A stretch of DNA of 64,000 bases from contig NZ_JAUSVR010000003.1 in assembly GCF_030814815.1 (NCBI RefSeq), positions 124,001 to 188,000 on the forward strand, in the 5' to 3' direction. Numbering within the stretch: the stretch's first letter is position 1; each line of letters starts with the position of its first letter. This document shows, piece by piece, positions 55,984 through 64,000 of the stretch. The stretch comes from Ancylobacter amanitiformis. Its GTDB lineage: Bacteria; Pseudomonadota; Alphaproteobacteria; Rhizobiales; Xanthobacteraceae. The position numbers and the translations under genes were made by a program. The notes beneath the pieces were generated by a model that worked only from the letters and a program-made list of their open reading frames with translations, made no database searches and was not told the origin of the DNA.

Positions 55984-56826
55984 ATGAGCGACCCCGTGCA
56001 TATACGCCCGCTCGATCGGGTGGAAATCCAGCTGGCGGTCGACTGGGCCGCCGCGGAGGGCTGGAATCCGGGCCTTGCGGATGCCGGCGCCTTCGCCAGC
56101 GTCGACCCCACGGGCTTTCTCGTCGCCGAGGTGGGCGGGGAGCCGGCGGCGACGCTGTCGGTGGTGAATTACGACGCGCATTTCGCCTTTCTGGGCTTCT
56201 ACATCGTCCGTCCCGGCCTGCGCGGGCGCGGCATTGGCTGGAAGCTGTGGCAGGCGGGGATCGCGCATGCCGGCGCGCGCACGATCGGGCTCGACGGCGT
56301 GCCCGCCCAGCAGGCGAACTATGCGTCCCAGGGCTTCGGCCTCGCCTATCGCAACATCCGCTTCGCCGGCCGGGTAGCGGCTAGGCGCGGGGGCGGGGAC
56401 GCGGTGGATCTTGCCCGTGTGCCGTTCGCGCAGGTGGAGGCGAGCGATGCGCAGGTGTTTCCCGCCCCGCGCGCCGCTTTCCTCACGGCATGGCTCACCG
56501 CTCCAGGCCATGTCGGCCGCGCGGTGCTGCGCGCGGGCCGGCTGGCGGGCTGGGGCGTCGCCCGCCCGGCCCGGCAGGGCTGGAAGATCGCCCCGCTGGT
56601 GGCGGAGGATGAGGCGGCGGCGGAGGCGGTGTTCGCGGCGCTGCTGGCGGAGATCGGCGCGGACGAGATCATTCTCGATGTGCCCGAGCCCAATGCGGCA
56701 GCGCTGGCGCTGGCCCGCCGGCATGGGCTGGCGCCCGTATTCGAGACCGCGCGCATGTATAGCGGGCCGATCCGCCCCTTAGCCCTCGGCCGGCTCTATG
56801 GCGTCACGAGCTTCGAGCTCGGCTGA
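55984..56826 (+). CDS. GNAT family N-acetyltransferase
   Basis: This 280-residue protein has an acetyl-CoA-binding core FYIVRPGLRGRGIGWKLWQA (R-G-x-G-I/G) in its first half, with HIRPLDRVEIQLAVDWAAAE at the start. The C-terminal half resembles a second, degenerate GNAT-like domain (IILDVPEPNAAALALARRHG). Substrate unknown. Its 3' end overlaps the convergent EamA gene by 23 bases. Confidence 0.85.
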   Translation: MSDPVHIRPLDRVEIQLAVDWAAAEGWNPGLADAGAFASVDPTGFLVAEVGGEPAATLSVVNYDAHFAFLGFYIVRPGLRGRGIGWKLWQAGIAHAGARTIGLDGVPAQQANYASQGFGLAYRNIRFAGRVAARRGGGDAVDLARVPFAQVEASDAQVFPAPRAAFLTAWLTAPGHVGRAVLRAGRLAGWGVARPARQGWKIAPLVAEDEAAAEAVFAALLAEIGADEIILDVPEPNAAALALARRHGLAPVFETARMYSGPIRPLALGRLYGVTSFELG

Positions 56827-57724
56827 GCGCGGCGCGGCGGCCGAACAGCGTGGCGGTGACGACGCCGCACAAAACCAGCGCATAGCCGGCCGCGTGGTAG
56901 AGATGCGGCGTCTCGCCGAGGAACAGGATCGCCAGCGCCGAGCCGAACACCGGCATGAGGTGGAAGAACGGCGCGGCCCGGTTGGGCCCGACGAGTTCGA
57001 CGCCACGGTTGAAGAACAGATAGGCCAGCACCGAGGCGAACACCGCGACATAGGCGAAGGAGGCGAGCGTCAGCAGGTCGAAATGCAGCGGCGGGCCGCT
57101 GATGCGCTCCCAGATGAAGGCCGGCGTCAGCATCGCCGCGCCCCAGCCCAGCGAGAAGGCGAGGAACCCGTAGCGGCTCATCGCCGGTCGCTTGACCAGC
57201 AACGCCGAATAGAAGGCGTAGAGCACCATCGCCGTCAGGAACAGCACATCGCCGATGTTGAAGTCGATCGCGGTCAGCACGCCGAGATCGCCCCGGCACA
57301 GGATGACCAGAACACCCACGAGCGACAGCCCGATGCCGATCGCCTGGCCGAGCGACAGCCGCTCGCCGAGCAGCACGAAGGCCCAGCCGGCGATCAGCAG
57401 CGGGCCGGTCGAGGTCATCAGCAGCCCGTTCAGCGCCGGGCTGTACTGCAGCGCCCAGTAATAGAGGGTGTTGTAGAGCGTGATGCCGGAGAGCGAGAGC
57501 AGGGTCAGCACGCCCATATTGGCGCGGATGACCGGCCAGTCCGCGCGCAGATAGCGCCAGGTGAAGGGCAGCAGGATGAGGAAGGCGAGCACCCAGCGCA
57601 CCCAGGCCAGCGCCACCGGCGGCACCTGCCCGGCCACATGCCGGCCGAGCACGATATTGCCGGACCAGAACAGCGGCACCAGGGTCAGCAGCAGATAGGG
57701 GGCGTCGAGCAGGCGGCGGAACAT
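56804..57724 (-). CDS. EamA/DMT-family transporter
   Basis: This 306-residue protein has about ten membrane helices in two EamA repeats: LTLVPLFWSGNIVLGRHVAG and ALAWVRWVLAF near the start, and FLTAMVLYAFYSALLVKRPA with GVELVGPNRAAPFFHLMPV in the second. It probably exports amino acids or metabolites. The 3' end overlaps the GNAT gene. Confidence 0.9.
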   Translation of the reverse strand: MFRRLLDAPYLLLTLVPLFWSGNIVLGRHVAGQVPPVALAWVRWVLAFLILLPFTWRYLRADWPVIRANMGVLTLLSLSGITLYNTLYYWALQYSPALNGLLMTSTGPLLIAGWAFVLLGERLSLGQAIGIGLSLVGVLVILCRGDLGVLTAIDFNIGDVLFLTAMVLYAFYSALLVKRPAMSRYGFLAFSLGWGAAMLTPAFIWERISGPPLHFDLLTLASFAYVAVFASVLAYLFFNRGVELVGPNRAAPFFHLMPVFGSALAILFLGETPHLYHAAGYALVLCGVVTATLFGRRAALSRARSS

Positions 57725-57872
57725 GGCGTCTTCCCGGGAGCGGCCCTTCAGGCGGAGCCTTGGCTGGCACCTGCTCTAGAGCATTTTCGGCCGCCGCGAA
57801 GCCGTGCCGAGGATGAAATAATCTGATGGTCGCCCGCCGGCCGTTAATGCTTGGCCGCCGCCGGCTTCTGCT

Positions 57873-58787
57873 TCAGCCGGCCGTCACCCACACGCGCGTT
57901 CCCCACGGGTCCGCGGCGGAAAAGCCGCCGGGGATCGGCGCGGTGCTCTCCCCCGCCGCCTCGAGGCGCACGCGCAGCGCCTCGACCGCCGCCGCATCCG
58001 GCAGTTCGACCGCATAATGGACGAGGCCGACGCTGTCCTGCGGGGCCGGTCCGCCGCCACGGCTCTGCCAGATGTTGAGGCCGAGGTGATGATGATAGCC
58101 CCCGGCGCTGACGAACAGCGCGCCGGGATAGCGGTCCGTCGTCACCTCAAACCCGACATGTTCGACATAGAAACGCCGCGCCCTGGCGAGGTCGCCGACC
58201 TGCAGATGCACATGGCCAATCCGCGTGCCGGCCGGCAGCTTCGCGTCGAGCGGGATCGCCGCCGGCGCCTCATTCAGCAGCCCGCGCCCGTCGAGATGAT
58301 CGGTCGCCATCGCCACCGTGCCGTTCTCCCAGCGCCAGTCGCCGGCGGGGCGATCGCGGTAGATCTCGATGCCGTTGCCGTCCGGGTCGTCGAGATAGAG
58401 CGCCTCGCTGACGATGTGGTCGGACGCGCCGATGGCGATGCGCCGGGCGACCAGGCGACGCAGCGCCACGGCGAGCGCGGCCCGGTCCGGCACCAGGATG
58501 GCGACATGGAACAGGCCGGTGGTGCCGGGCGGACGCGGGCGCGCGTCGCGCCGCTCTTCCAGCTCGATCAGCACCCGTCCGCCCGCCCCCAGCCGCACGA
58601 TGCCGTCCGAATCCCCTGCCATGGCGGTCAGGCCGAGCGTGCCGGTGTAGAAGGTGCTCGCGCGGGCTGCGTCACGCACGCGCAGGCGCACCGCGCCCAT
58701 GGCGAGCCCGGCCGGCAGGCCGGAGGCGAGGGAGGCCGGGGCCGAATCGGTTGGCGGGGTCGAATCGGTTGGCGGGGCAACGGTCAT
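57873..58787 (-). CDS. VOC-family (catechol-2,3-dioxygenase-like) protein
   Basis: This 304-residue protein has two glyoxalase/bleomycin-resistance modules. The first has AVRLRVRDAARASTFYTGTL and GLFHVAILVPDRAAL; the second has RIGHVHLQVGDLARARRFYV and HHHLGLNIWQ, with Glu in GIEIYRDRP. The pattern fits extradiol dioxygenase-like CatE proteins. The N-terminal TDS-PPTDS repeat comes from a short DNA duplication. The substrate cannot be told. Confidence 0.85.
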   Translation of the reverse strand: MTVAPPTDSTPPTDSAPASLASGLPAGLAMGAVRLRVRDAARASTFYTGTLGLTAMAGDSDGIVRLGAGGRVLIELEERRDARPRPPGTTGLFHVAILVPDRAALAVALRRLVARRIAIGASDHIVSEALYLDDPDGNGIEIYRDRPAGDWRWENGTVAMATDHLDGRGLLNEAPAAIPLDAKLPAGTRIGHVHLQVGDLARARRFYVEHVGFEVTTDRYPGALFVSAGGYHHHLGLNIWQSRGGGPAPQDSVGLVHYAVELPDAAAVEALRVRLEAAGESTAPIPGGFSAADPWGTRVWVTAG

Positions 58788-58981
58788 GAGCGCTCTCCAC
58801 GGTGGCAACCCGCCGCCACATATAGGTCTTGCAGCCTGGGCACAAAGGCAAGGGGAGGCATGTTGCAACTACGCGGTATCCGCCCGTGCCCACGCGTCGC
58901 CACGCGAAAGCCGGGTGGCGGCGTACGCTGGCGGCGGACAATTCCTTGCCTCGCCCCGAGCGATCCCTTAAGACGTTTCAG

Positions 58982-59010
58982 CCCCGGTCGGACAGCTTCG
59001 CCGGGGTTTT
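58982..59010 (+). terminator. Hairpin with T run in the purA leader
   Basis: CCCCGG (58982-58987) pairs with CCGGGG (59001-59006), with TTTTG after it, 57 bases before purA. It may be a terminator from upstream or a leader attenuator for purA. Confidence 0.5.
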
Positions 59011-59067
59011 GTCTGTGTGTGCGTGGCCTTCTCGTCCGTCCGCACCTCGCAATCAGGAGCTTGGCTC

Positions 59068-60363
59068 GTGGCGAATGTAGTCGTCGTCGGTTCTCAATGG
59101 GGCGACGAGGGTAAGGGCAAGATCGTCGACTGGCTCAGCGAGCAGGCGGATGTCGTCGTTCGCTTCCAGGGCGGTCACAATGCCGGCCATACGCTGGTGG
59201 TCGGCAACACGACCTACAAGCTGTCGCTGCTGCCGTCCGGCCTCGTGCGCGGCGCGCGCCTTTCGGTGATCGGCAACGGCGTGGTGCTGGACCCGTGGGC
59301 GCTGGTCGACGAAATCGGCCGCATCAGCGCGCAGGGCATCGCGGTCACACCCGAGCGGCTGCGCATCGCCGAGAATGTCGCGCTGATTCTGCCGCTGCAT
59401 CGCGAACTCGACGCCATTCGCGAGAATGCCGCCGCCTCGGGCACCAAGATCGGCACCACCAAGCGCGGCATCGGCCCCGCCTATGAGGACAAGGTCGGTC
59501 GCCGTTCGGTGCGGCTGATGGACCTTGCCTATCCCGCGACGCTCGATGCCAAGATCGAGCGGCTGCTCGCCCATCACAACCCGTTGCGGCGGGGCCTCGG
59601 CATCGAGGAAGTCGACGCCGCCCGGCTGCGCGCCGAACTGCTCGAGGTGGCGCCCAGGGTGCTGCCCTATATGGACCGCGTATGGTCGCTGCTCGACGAC
59701 GAGCGCCGGCACGGCTCCAAGATCCTGTTCGAGGGCGCGCAGGGCGCGCTGCTCGATGTCGACCACGGTACTTATCCCTTCGTCACCTCTTCCAACACGG
59801 TGGCGGCGCAGGCGGCGACGGGCTCCGGCCTCGGCCCGGGCGCCATCGGCTATGTGCTCGGCATCACCAAGGCTTACACCACCCGCGTCGGCGAGGGCCC
59901 GTTCCCGAGCGAGCTGCATGACGAGATCGGCCGCAAGATCGGCGAGCGTGGGCGCGAGTTCGGCACCGTCACCGGCCGGCCGCGGCGCTGCGGCTGGTTC
60001 GATGCCACGATCGTGCGCCAGACCGTGCGTACCTCCGGCATTAACGGCATCGCGCTCACCAAGCTCGATGTGCTCGACGGCTTCGATGAACTGAAAGTGT
60101 GCACGCGCTACCGGCTCGGCGACAAGGAGATCGACTATCTTCCCGCCGGCCAGGACGCGCAGGCCTCGGTGGAGCCGATCTATGAGACCATCGCGGGCTG
60201 GAGCCAGTCCACCGCCGGAGCCCGTTCCTGGGCCGACCTGCCGGCCGAGGCCGTGAAATATGTGCGTCGCATCGAAGAACTGATCGGTTGCCCCGTGGCC
60301 CTGCTTTCCACCAGCCCGGAGCGGGATGATACCATTCTCGTACAGAATCCCTTCGAATCCTGA
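59068..60363 (+). CDS. purA: Adenylosuccinate synthetase PurA
   Basis: This 431-residue enzyme makes adenylosuccinate from IMP and aspartate using GTP. The N-terminal [20 protein letters not shown] carries the P-loop, with [13 protein letters not shown] and [18 protein letters not shown] later. The start is a GTG at 59068, with CAGGAGC eight bases upstream. A proline-rich membrane protein starts 24 bases after the stop, so the pair may form a transcription unit. Confidence 0.97.
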   Translation: MANVVVVGSQWGDEGKGKIVDWLSEQADVVVRFQGGHNAGHTLVVGNTTYKLSLLPSGLVRGARLSVIGNGVVLDPWALVDEIGRISAQGIAVTPERLRIAENVALILPLHRELDAIRENAAASGTKIGTTKRGIGPAYEDKVGRRSVRLMDLAYPATLDAKIERLLAHHNPLRRGLGIEEVDAARLRAELLEVAPRVLPYMDRVWSLLDDERRHGSKILFEGAQGALLDVDHGTYPFVTSSNTVAAQAATGSGLGPGAIGYVLGITKAYTTRVGEGPFPSELHDEIGRKIGERGREFGTVTGRPRRCGWFDATIVRQTVRTSGINGIALTKLDVLDGFDELKVCTRYRLGDKEIDYLPAGQDAQASVEPIYETIAGWSQSTAGARSWADLPAEAVKYVRRIEELIGCPVALLSTSPERDDTILVQNPFES

Positions 60364-60386
60364 ACGGTGAAGTGAACCTCTAGCGC

Positions 60387-62039
60387 ATGGCCGATTACTA
60401 TCCGCTTCTCGCGCGTGCCATTGAAGGCCTCCCCGACAAGTCGGAGGCCGGCCGCAAAGTCGTGTACGATCGTGCGCGGCGAGCGCTGCTGAACCAGTTG
60501 CGCGCCGCCGAACCGACTCTGCGGGAAGGAGATGTCGCGCGCGAGCAGCAAGCGCTCGACGCGGCGATCGCCCGGCTTGAACGGGATTTTGCCCGGACGC
60601 CGGACGCGTTCCGCAATCTCGGTGCCAATCTGGCAAATGCGATGAGCGACAAGCCCGCGCCGGGCGCGCCGTCTGCACCTGCCAACCCGCCGCCGCCCTC
60701 TGCCGGGCGCGGCGTATCTCCGCCTGCATCGCCTGGCGCTCCGACGGGCGGTTCACGCCCCGTCGCGCCGCCTCCCGCGCGCCCCGCCGCGCCGCTCGGG
60801 CGGGATATGGGCCGGCCGGTTTCGCAAGGGGGGAGCGATCCTTCCGCGAATGCGGCGCCTTCCGCCCCCACGCCCGCGGCACCCGTGGCTCCCGTTCCTC
60901 CGCCCGGCCGTCCGCCGCTGCGCGAGCCGCCGGAACGCGCGCCCCCGGCCCGGCCGCCGGGCGCTGCCGCGCCCACGGGGGGCGATGACGATGATGATTA
61001 TGTCAGCCGGCTGAGCGTTTCCCGCCGTGACGGGGGCGGCTGGTCCGCCAAGGGCACGCCCACCGCCGGGCCAAATCCCGATGCCGATGTCGCGACGGCG
61101 CTTGGCGAGGGCGAGGATTCGGTCGGATTTGCCGATGAAGGCCTGTCTCCCCCCCGCCGTGGCAACGGCCGCATCCTTGCCTTCGTGATCATCCTGCTGC
61201 TGCTGGTTGGTGGCGGCGTGGTTGGCTTCTTGCAGCGCGACACCATCCTCACGCTGGTGCGCAGCCTGTCCGGACCCACTCGGCAGGTGGCGCAGGCGCC
61301 GGCCGCGCAGCCCGAGCCGGAAGCGGCGGCAAAGTCGAACGACCGGATCGCGCAGGCGCCGGGCGGTTCTTCCGCCACGGATTCCGCGCCCGCGGCATCG
61401 CCGGCCCAGCCTGCGCCATCCGCGCCGGCGGCCGCCGCCGCTACGCCGGCACGCACCGATCCGGTGAACATCAATGCGCCGCAGCGCGCGGTGATGTTCG
61501 AGGAAAGCGCGGGCGGCGGCGAGCAGGGTCTGCAGCAATATGTCGGCAGCGTCGTCTGGAGCGCGGAAACCTTCCAGCCCGGCGACGGTCAGGCGCCTGA
61601 CATCGGCATCCGCGCGGTCGCGACCATTCCCGACCGCAACTTCAAGGTGACGCTGCTCATCCGGCGCAATCAGGATCCCAGCATCCCGGCCTCGCACATT
61701 GTCGAGGTGCAGTTCGATCTGCCGCCGAATTTCGATCTCGGCAACGCGACCAGCGTGCCGGGCATGCGTGCCAAGGCATCGGAAGGCGCGCAGGGCCTGC
61801 CGCTCACCGGTCTCGCCGTGCGCGTGGCGCCGGGCTTCTTCCTGATCGGCCTGTCCTCGCTCGACGCGGACAAGCAGCGCAATCTCGGCCTGCTGATCAC
61901 CCGCAACTTCCTCGATCTGCCGGTGGCGTTCGAGAATGGGCGCCGGGCGATCATGGTGCTGGAGAAGGGCCCTCCCGGCGACCTTGCCTTCCGTCAGGCC
62001 TTCATGGCGTGGGGATTGCCGGTTCCCAACGAGAACTGA
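60387..62039 (+). CDS. Conserved proline-rich single-span membrane protein after purA
   Basis: This 550-residue protein has an N-terminal helical domain (MADYYPLLARAIEGLPDKSE and onwards, about residues 1-90), a long Pro/Ala-rich region (about 90-200), one membrane helix (ILAFVIILLLLVGGGVVGF, about 272-290), a second Pro/Ala stretch, and a C-terminal domain (VMFEESAGGGEQGLQQYVGS; VEVQFDLPPNFDLGN). The N-terminal domain is widely seen in Rhizobiales, as I recall it, but has no clear function. I do not recognise an enzyme motif. Confidence 0.78.
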   Translation: MADYYPLLARAIEGLPDKSEAGRKVVYDRARRALLNQLRAAEPTLREGDVAREQQALDAAIARLERDFARTPDAFRNLGANLANAMSDKPAPGAPSAPANPPPPSAGRGVSPPASPGAPTGGSRPVAPPPARPAAPLGRDMGRPVSQGGSDPSANAAPSAPTPAAPVAPVPPPGRPPLREPPERAPPARPPGAAAPTGGDDDDDYVSRLSVSRRDGGGWSAKGTPTAGPNPDADVATALGEGEDSVGFADEGLSPPRRGNGRILAFVIILLLLVGGGVVGFLQRDTILTLVRSLSGPTRQVAQAPAAQPEPEAAAKSNDRIAQAPGGSSATDSAPAASPAQPAPSAPAAAAATPARTDPVNINAPQRAVMFEESAGGGEQGLQQYVGSVVWSAETFQPGDGQAPDIGIRAVATIPDRNFKVTLLIRRNQDPSIPASHIVEVQFDLPPNFDLGNATSVPGMRAKASEGAQGLPLTGLAVRVAPGFFLIGLSSLDADKQRNLGLLITRNFLDLPVAFENGRRAIMVLEKGPPGDLAFRQAFMAWGLPVPNEN

Positions 62040-62376
62040 AGCATCGTCCGCGAGCGGCGGTGAGATGGTAGAGAGCCCGCGAGAACGTTTTTGCCGGGCG
62101 TTACCGACTTTCCGCTGCCGGACATCGTGAATTCCCGGTTTCCGCGCGTTTTCAACACGTCATGACTGCGAAGCGCCTCCCTGTCGGGACGCGTAGGCGC
62201 GGCATGTCCGGACATTCGGCAATGCCTGTGCACCGCGATGCATGCGCACGGGTGCACGGCGATGCGCGGCGGAGCCATGCATCGAATGCAAGGTTGGTAT
62301 TTGGCATTAGGTATACCAGAAACTCCAGGGGTCGATTAGGTTACAGTGCAACAGGATCGAGACTTGGAGACTGCAG

Positions 62377-62505
62377 ATGTTGGAAACGGTTTTCCCCGTG
62401 CTGCCGCTGCTGATTGTGTGCCATGCATGGATGACCATCCTTCTCGCGCAGACTCTGGAGAGCGATGAGATGGCCGTGCTGCCGCCCGAGTGCTTCCCGG
62501 TCTGA
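62377..62505 (+). CDS. Small hydrophobic protein, 42 residues
   Basis: An ATG at 62377 with TTGGAGACTGCAG upstream opens a 42-codon frame. Its product begins MLETVFPVLPLLIVCHAWM, a hydrophobic helix, and ends in an acidic, Cys-containing tail (ESDEMAVLPPECFPV). The ribosome site and AT-rich region upstream favour a real small gene, but a short frame could arise by chance. Confidence 0.4.
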   Translation: MLETVFPVLPLLIVCHAWMTILLAQTLESDEMAVLPPECFPV

Positions 62506-62661
62506 GGGCGCGGCTTCCGGGAATTCCCCGAGCGTTGCCGGTGGCGTTACGGCGTGCGAACGGGCGCTGTCCCGCACCTTCCGATCAGGGGTGCACGATC
62601 TCGGCCCGGTTCGTTCCTCGGATCAGCCCGACTTGCCGCCATCATGGATTGGCGGCGGCGC

Positions 62662-62702
62662 AAAGAAAAACCCCGCGTCGGCCCAAGGCCGGCACGGGGT
62701 TC
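62662..62702 (-). terminator. Terminator after sucD
   Basis: On the minus strand, ACCCCGTGCCGGCC pairs with GGCCGACGCGGGGT (two imperfect pairs) across a short loop, followed by TTTTTCTTTG. It lies 25 bases past the sucD stop. Confidence 0.8.
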
Positions 62703-62726
62703 TCAATTGCCAAGGCGCGCGAAGCG

Positions 62727-63623
62727 TCAGGCCGCGACGCGCTTGTTGAGCACATCGACCAGCGTCTTGCCGAGGCGCGCGGGGGAGGGGGAGACCACGA
62801 TGCCGGCCTCTTCCATCGCCGCGATCTTGTCTTCCGCGCCGCCCTTGCCGCCGGAGATGATCGCGCCGGCATGACCCATGCGACGGCCGGGAGGGGCGGT
62901 GCGACCGGCGATGAAGCCGACCATCGGCTTCTTGCGGCCGCGCTTGGCTTCGTCCTTGAGGAACTGCGCCGCATCTTCCTCGGCCGAGCCGCCGATCTCG
63001 CCGATCATCACGATCGATTCGGTGGCGTCATCGGCAAGGAACAGTTCGAGCACGTCGATGAACTCGGTGCCCTTCACCGGATCGCCGCCAATGCCGACCG
63101 CCGTGGTCTGGCCGAGGCCTTCCTGGCTGGTCTGGAACACCGCTTCATAGGTCAGCGTGCCCGAGCGCGAAACGACGCCGACCGAGCCCTTCTTGAAGAT
63201 ATTAGCCGGCATAATGCCGATCTTCGATTCTCCGGCGGTCACGATGCCGGGGCAGTTCGGCCCGATGAGGCGCGACTTCGAGGCGTCGAGCGCGCGGCGC
63301 ACCTTCACCATGTCGAGCACCGGGATACCCTCGGTGATGCACACGATGAGCGGAATCTCGGCGGCGATCGCCTCGAGAATCGCGTCGGCCGCGCCGGGTG
63401 GGGGCACATAGATGACCGAGGCGTCGGCCCCGGTCCTGTCGCGCGCCTCGGCGACGGTGTCGAACACCGGCAGGCCGAGATGGGTGCTGCCGCCCTTGCC
63501 GGGCGAGGTGCCGCCGACGATCTTGGAGCCGTAGGCGAGGGCCTGCTCGGAATGGAACGTGCCGTTCTTGCCGGTGAAGCCCTGGGTAATGATCTTGGTG
63601 TCTTTGGTCAGCAGGACGGACAT
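62727..63623 (-). CDS. sucD: Succinyl-CoA synthetase alpha subunit SucD
   Basis: This 298-residue TCA-cycle enzyme carries the CoA-binding loop [18 protein letters not shown], the phospho-His in [16 protein letters not shown], and the internal [20 protein letters not shown] segment. With SucC it makes succinate from succinyl-CoA with ATP or GTP synthesis. Its start overlaps the sucC stop by one base (TGATG). Confidence 0.98.
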   Translation of the reverse strand: MSVLLTKDTKIITQGFTGKNGTFHSEQALAYGSKIVGGTSPGKGGSTHLGLPVFDTVAEARDRTGADASVIYVPPPGAADAILEAIAAEIPLIVCITEGIPVLDMVKVRRALDASKSRLIGPNCPGIVTAGESKIGIMPANIFKKGSVGVVSRSGTLTYEAVFQTSQEGLGQTTAVGIGGDPVKGTEFIDVLELFLADDATESIVMIGEIGGSAEEDAAQFLKDEAKRGRKKPMVGFIAGRTAPPGRRMGHAGAIISGGKGGAEDKIAAMEEAGIVVSPSPARLGKTLVDVLNKRVAA

Positions 63624-64000
63624 CAGGCGGCTCCCTTCACGGCCTTGACGATCTTCTGGGCGGCGTCGTCGAGGTCGTCCGCCGGGATGACGTTCAGGCC
63701 GCTGTCGCGGATGATCTGTTTGCCTTCCTCGACATTTGTTCCCTCAAGCCGCACCACCAGCGGAACTTCGAGCCCGACCGCCTTCACCGCGGCGATGACG
63801 CCGCGCGCGATGACGTCGCATTTCATGATGCCGCCGAAGATGTTGACGAGGATGCCCTTCACCTGCGGATCGGAGGTGATGATCTTGAACGCCGCCGTCA
63901 CTTTCTCTTCCGTTGCGCCGCCGCCGACATCCAGGAAGTTGGCCGGCGATTCACCGTAGAGCTGGATGATGTCCAGCGTCGCCATGGCGAGGCCGGCGCC
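63623..64000 (-). CDS. sucC: Succinyl-CoA synthetase beta subunit SucC, C-terminal part (5' cut by window edge)
   Basis: The frame is open to the right edge, leaving about 125 C-terminal residues. [40 protein letters not shown] and [17 protein letters not shown] are the conserved SucC C-terminal motifs. The Met at 63985 is internal, not the start. sucC lies upstream of sucD in the same operon. Confidence 0.97.
   Translation of the reverse strand, partial: GAGLAMATLDIIQLYGESPANFLDVGGGATEEKVTAAFKIITSDPQVKGILVNIFGGIMKCDVIARGVIAAVKAVGLEVPLVVRLEGTNVEEGKQIIRDSGLNVIPADDLDDAAQKIVKAVKGAA

Larger units (their letters stand above)
62040..62726. other. Region between the purA-linked gene and sucD
   Basis: This 687-base stretch holds one small candidate gene (62377-62505), an inverted repeat GTGCACC...GGTGCAC (62228-62257), an AT-richer patch near 62290-62350 that could be a promoter, and a terminator for sucD at its right end. 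Nothing else is supported. Confidence 0.6.

Overview
The window is a 64 kb piece of a GC-rich alphaproteobacterial chromosome. The ybgC-tolQRAB-pal-cpoB-tilS-ftsH-(permease)-glmM order, the DUF2852 protein, the serC-serA pair and the sucCD pair all fit Hyphomicrobiales (Rhizobiales). A member of Xanthobacteraceae and relatives is my best guess; the genus cannot be fixed by eye. I saw no tRNA, rRNA, CRISPR array, transposase or phage gene.

Layout. 0-14 kb is core: the end of a TetR regulator, a DUF2852 protein, the Tol-Pal envelope complex, TilS, FtsH, an NCS2 purine/pyrimidine permease sitting between ftsH and glmM, and GlmM. 13.8-21.5 kb is a divergent choline locus: choXWV (choline ABC importer) on the minus strand, and betI-betB-betA on the plus strand, with betI and betB forming one uninterrupted reading frame. 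21.6-25.5 kb is a lipid/envelope cassette: a GT2 glycosyltransferase, a PAP2 phosphatase, a lipid-A-synthase N-terminal-domain protein and an ArnT-like GT39. 25.6-47.9 kb, nearly all on the minus strand, is the continuation of choline breakdown: etfB-etfA-dgcB-dgcA (dimethylglycine demethylase and its electron carrier), gbcB and gbcA (Rieske glycine betaine demethylase), two GlxA/GbdR-type regulators, a membrane-bound AraC-type regulator, sdaA (serine ammonia-lyase) and soxBDAG (heterotetrameric sarcosine oxidase). 48-64 kb returns to housekeeping: a DUF533 protein, an outer-membrane barrel, serC, serA, eda, puuE, an MliC-like inhibitor, a K+ channel, a GNAT enzyme, a DMT exporter, a VOC enzyme, purA, a proline-rich membrane protein and sucD/sucC (the last cut by the window edge).

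How it works together. Choline enters through ChoXWV, is oxidised to glycine betaine by BetA and BetB under BetI, and loses methyl groups through GbcAB (to dimethylglycine), DgcAB with EtfAB (to sarcosine) and SoxBDAG (to glycine). Glycine plus one-carbon units gives serine, which SdaA converts to pyruvate. All steps except the glycine-to-serine step (glyA) lie within about 34 kb. This pathway is known from Pseudomonas and rhizobia; the compact arrangement, the betI-betB read-through frame, the many short tandem repeats and an octanucleotide G-rich array upstream of gbcA are the unusual parts.

Three copies of a palindromic CCTCTCCCC/GGGGAGAGG dispersed repeat lie between genes. Several strong hairpin terminators and candidate operator palindromes could be read directly.
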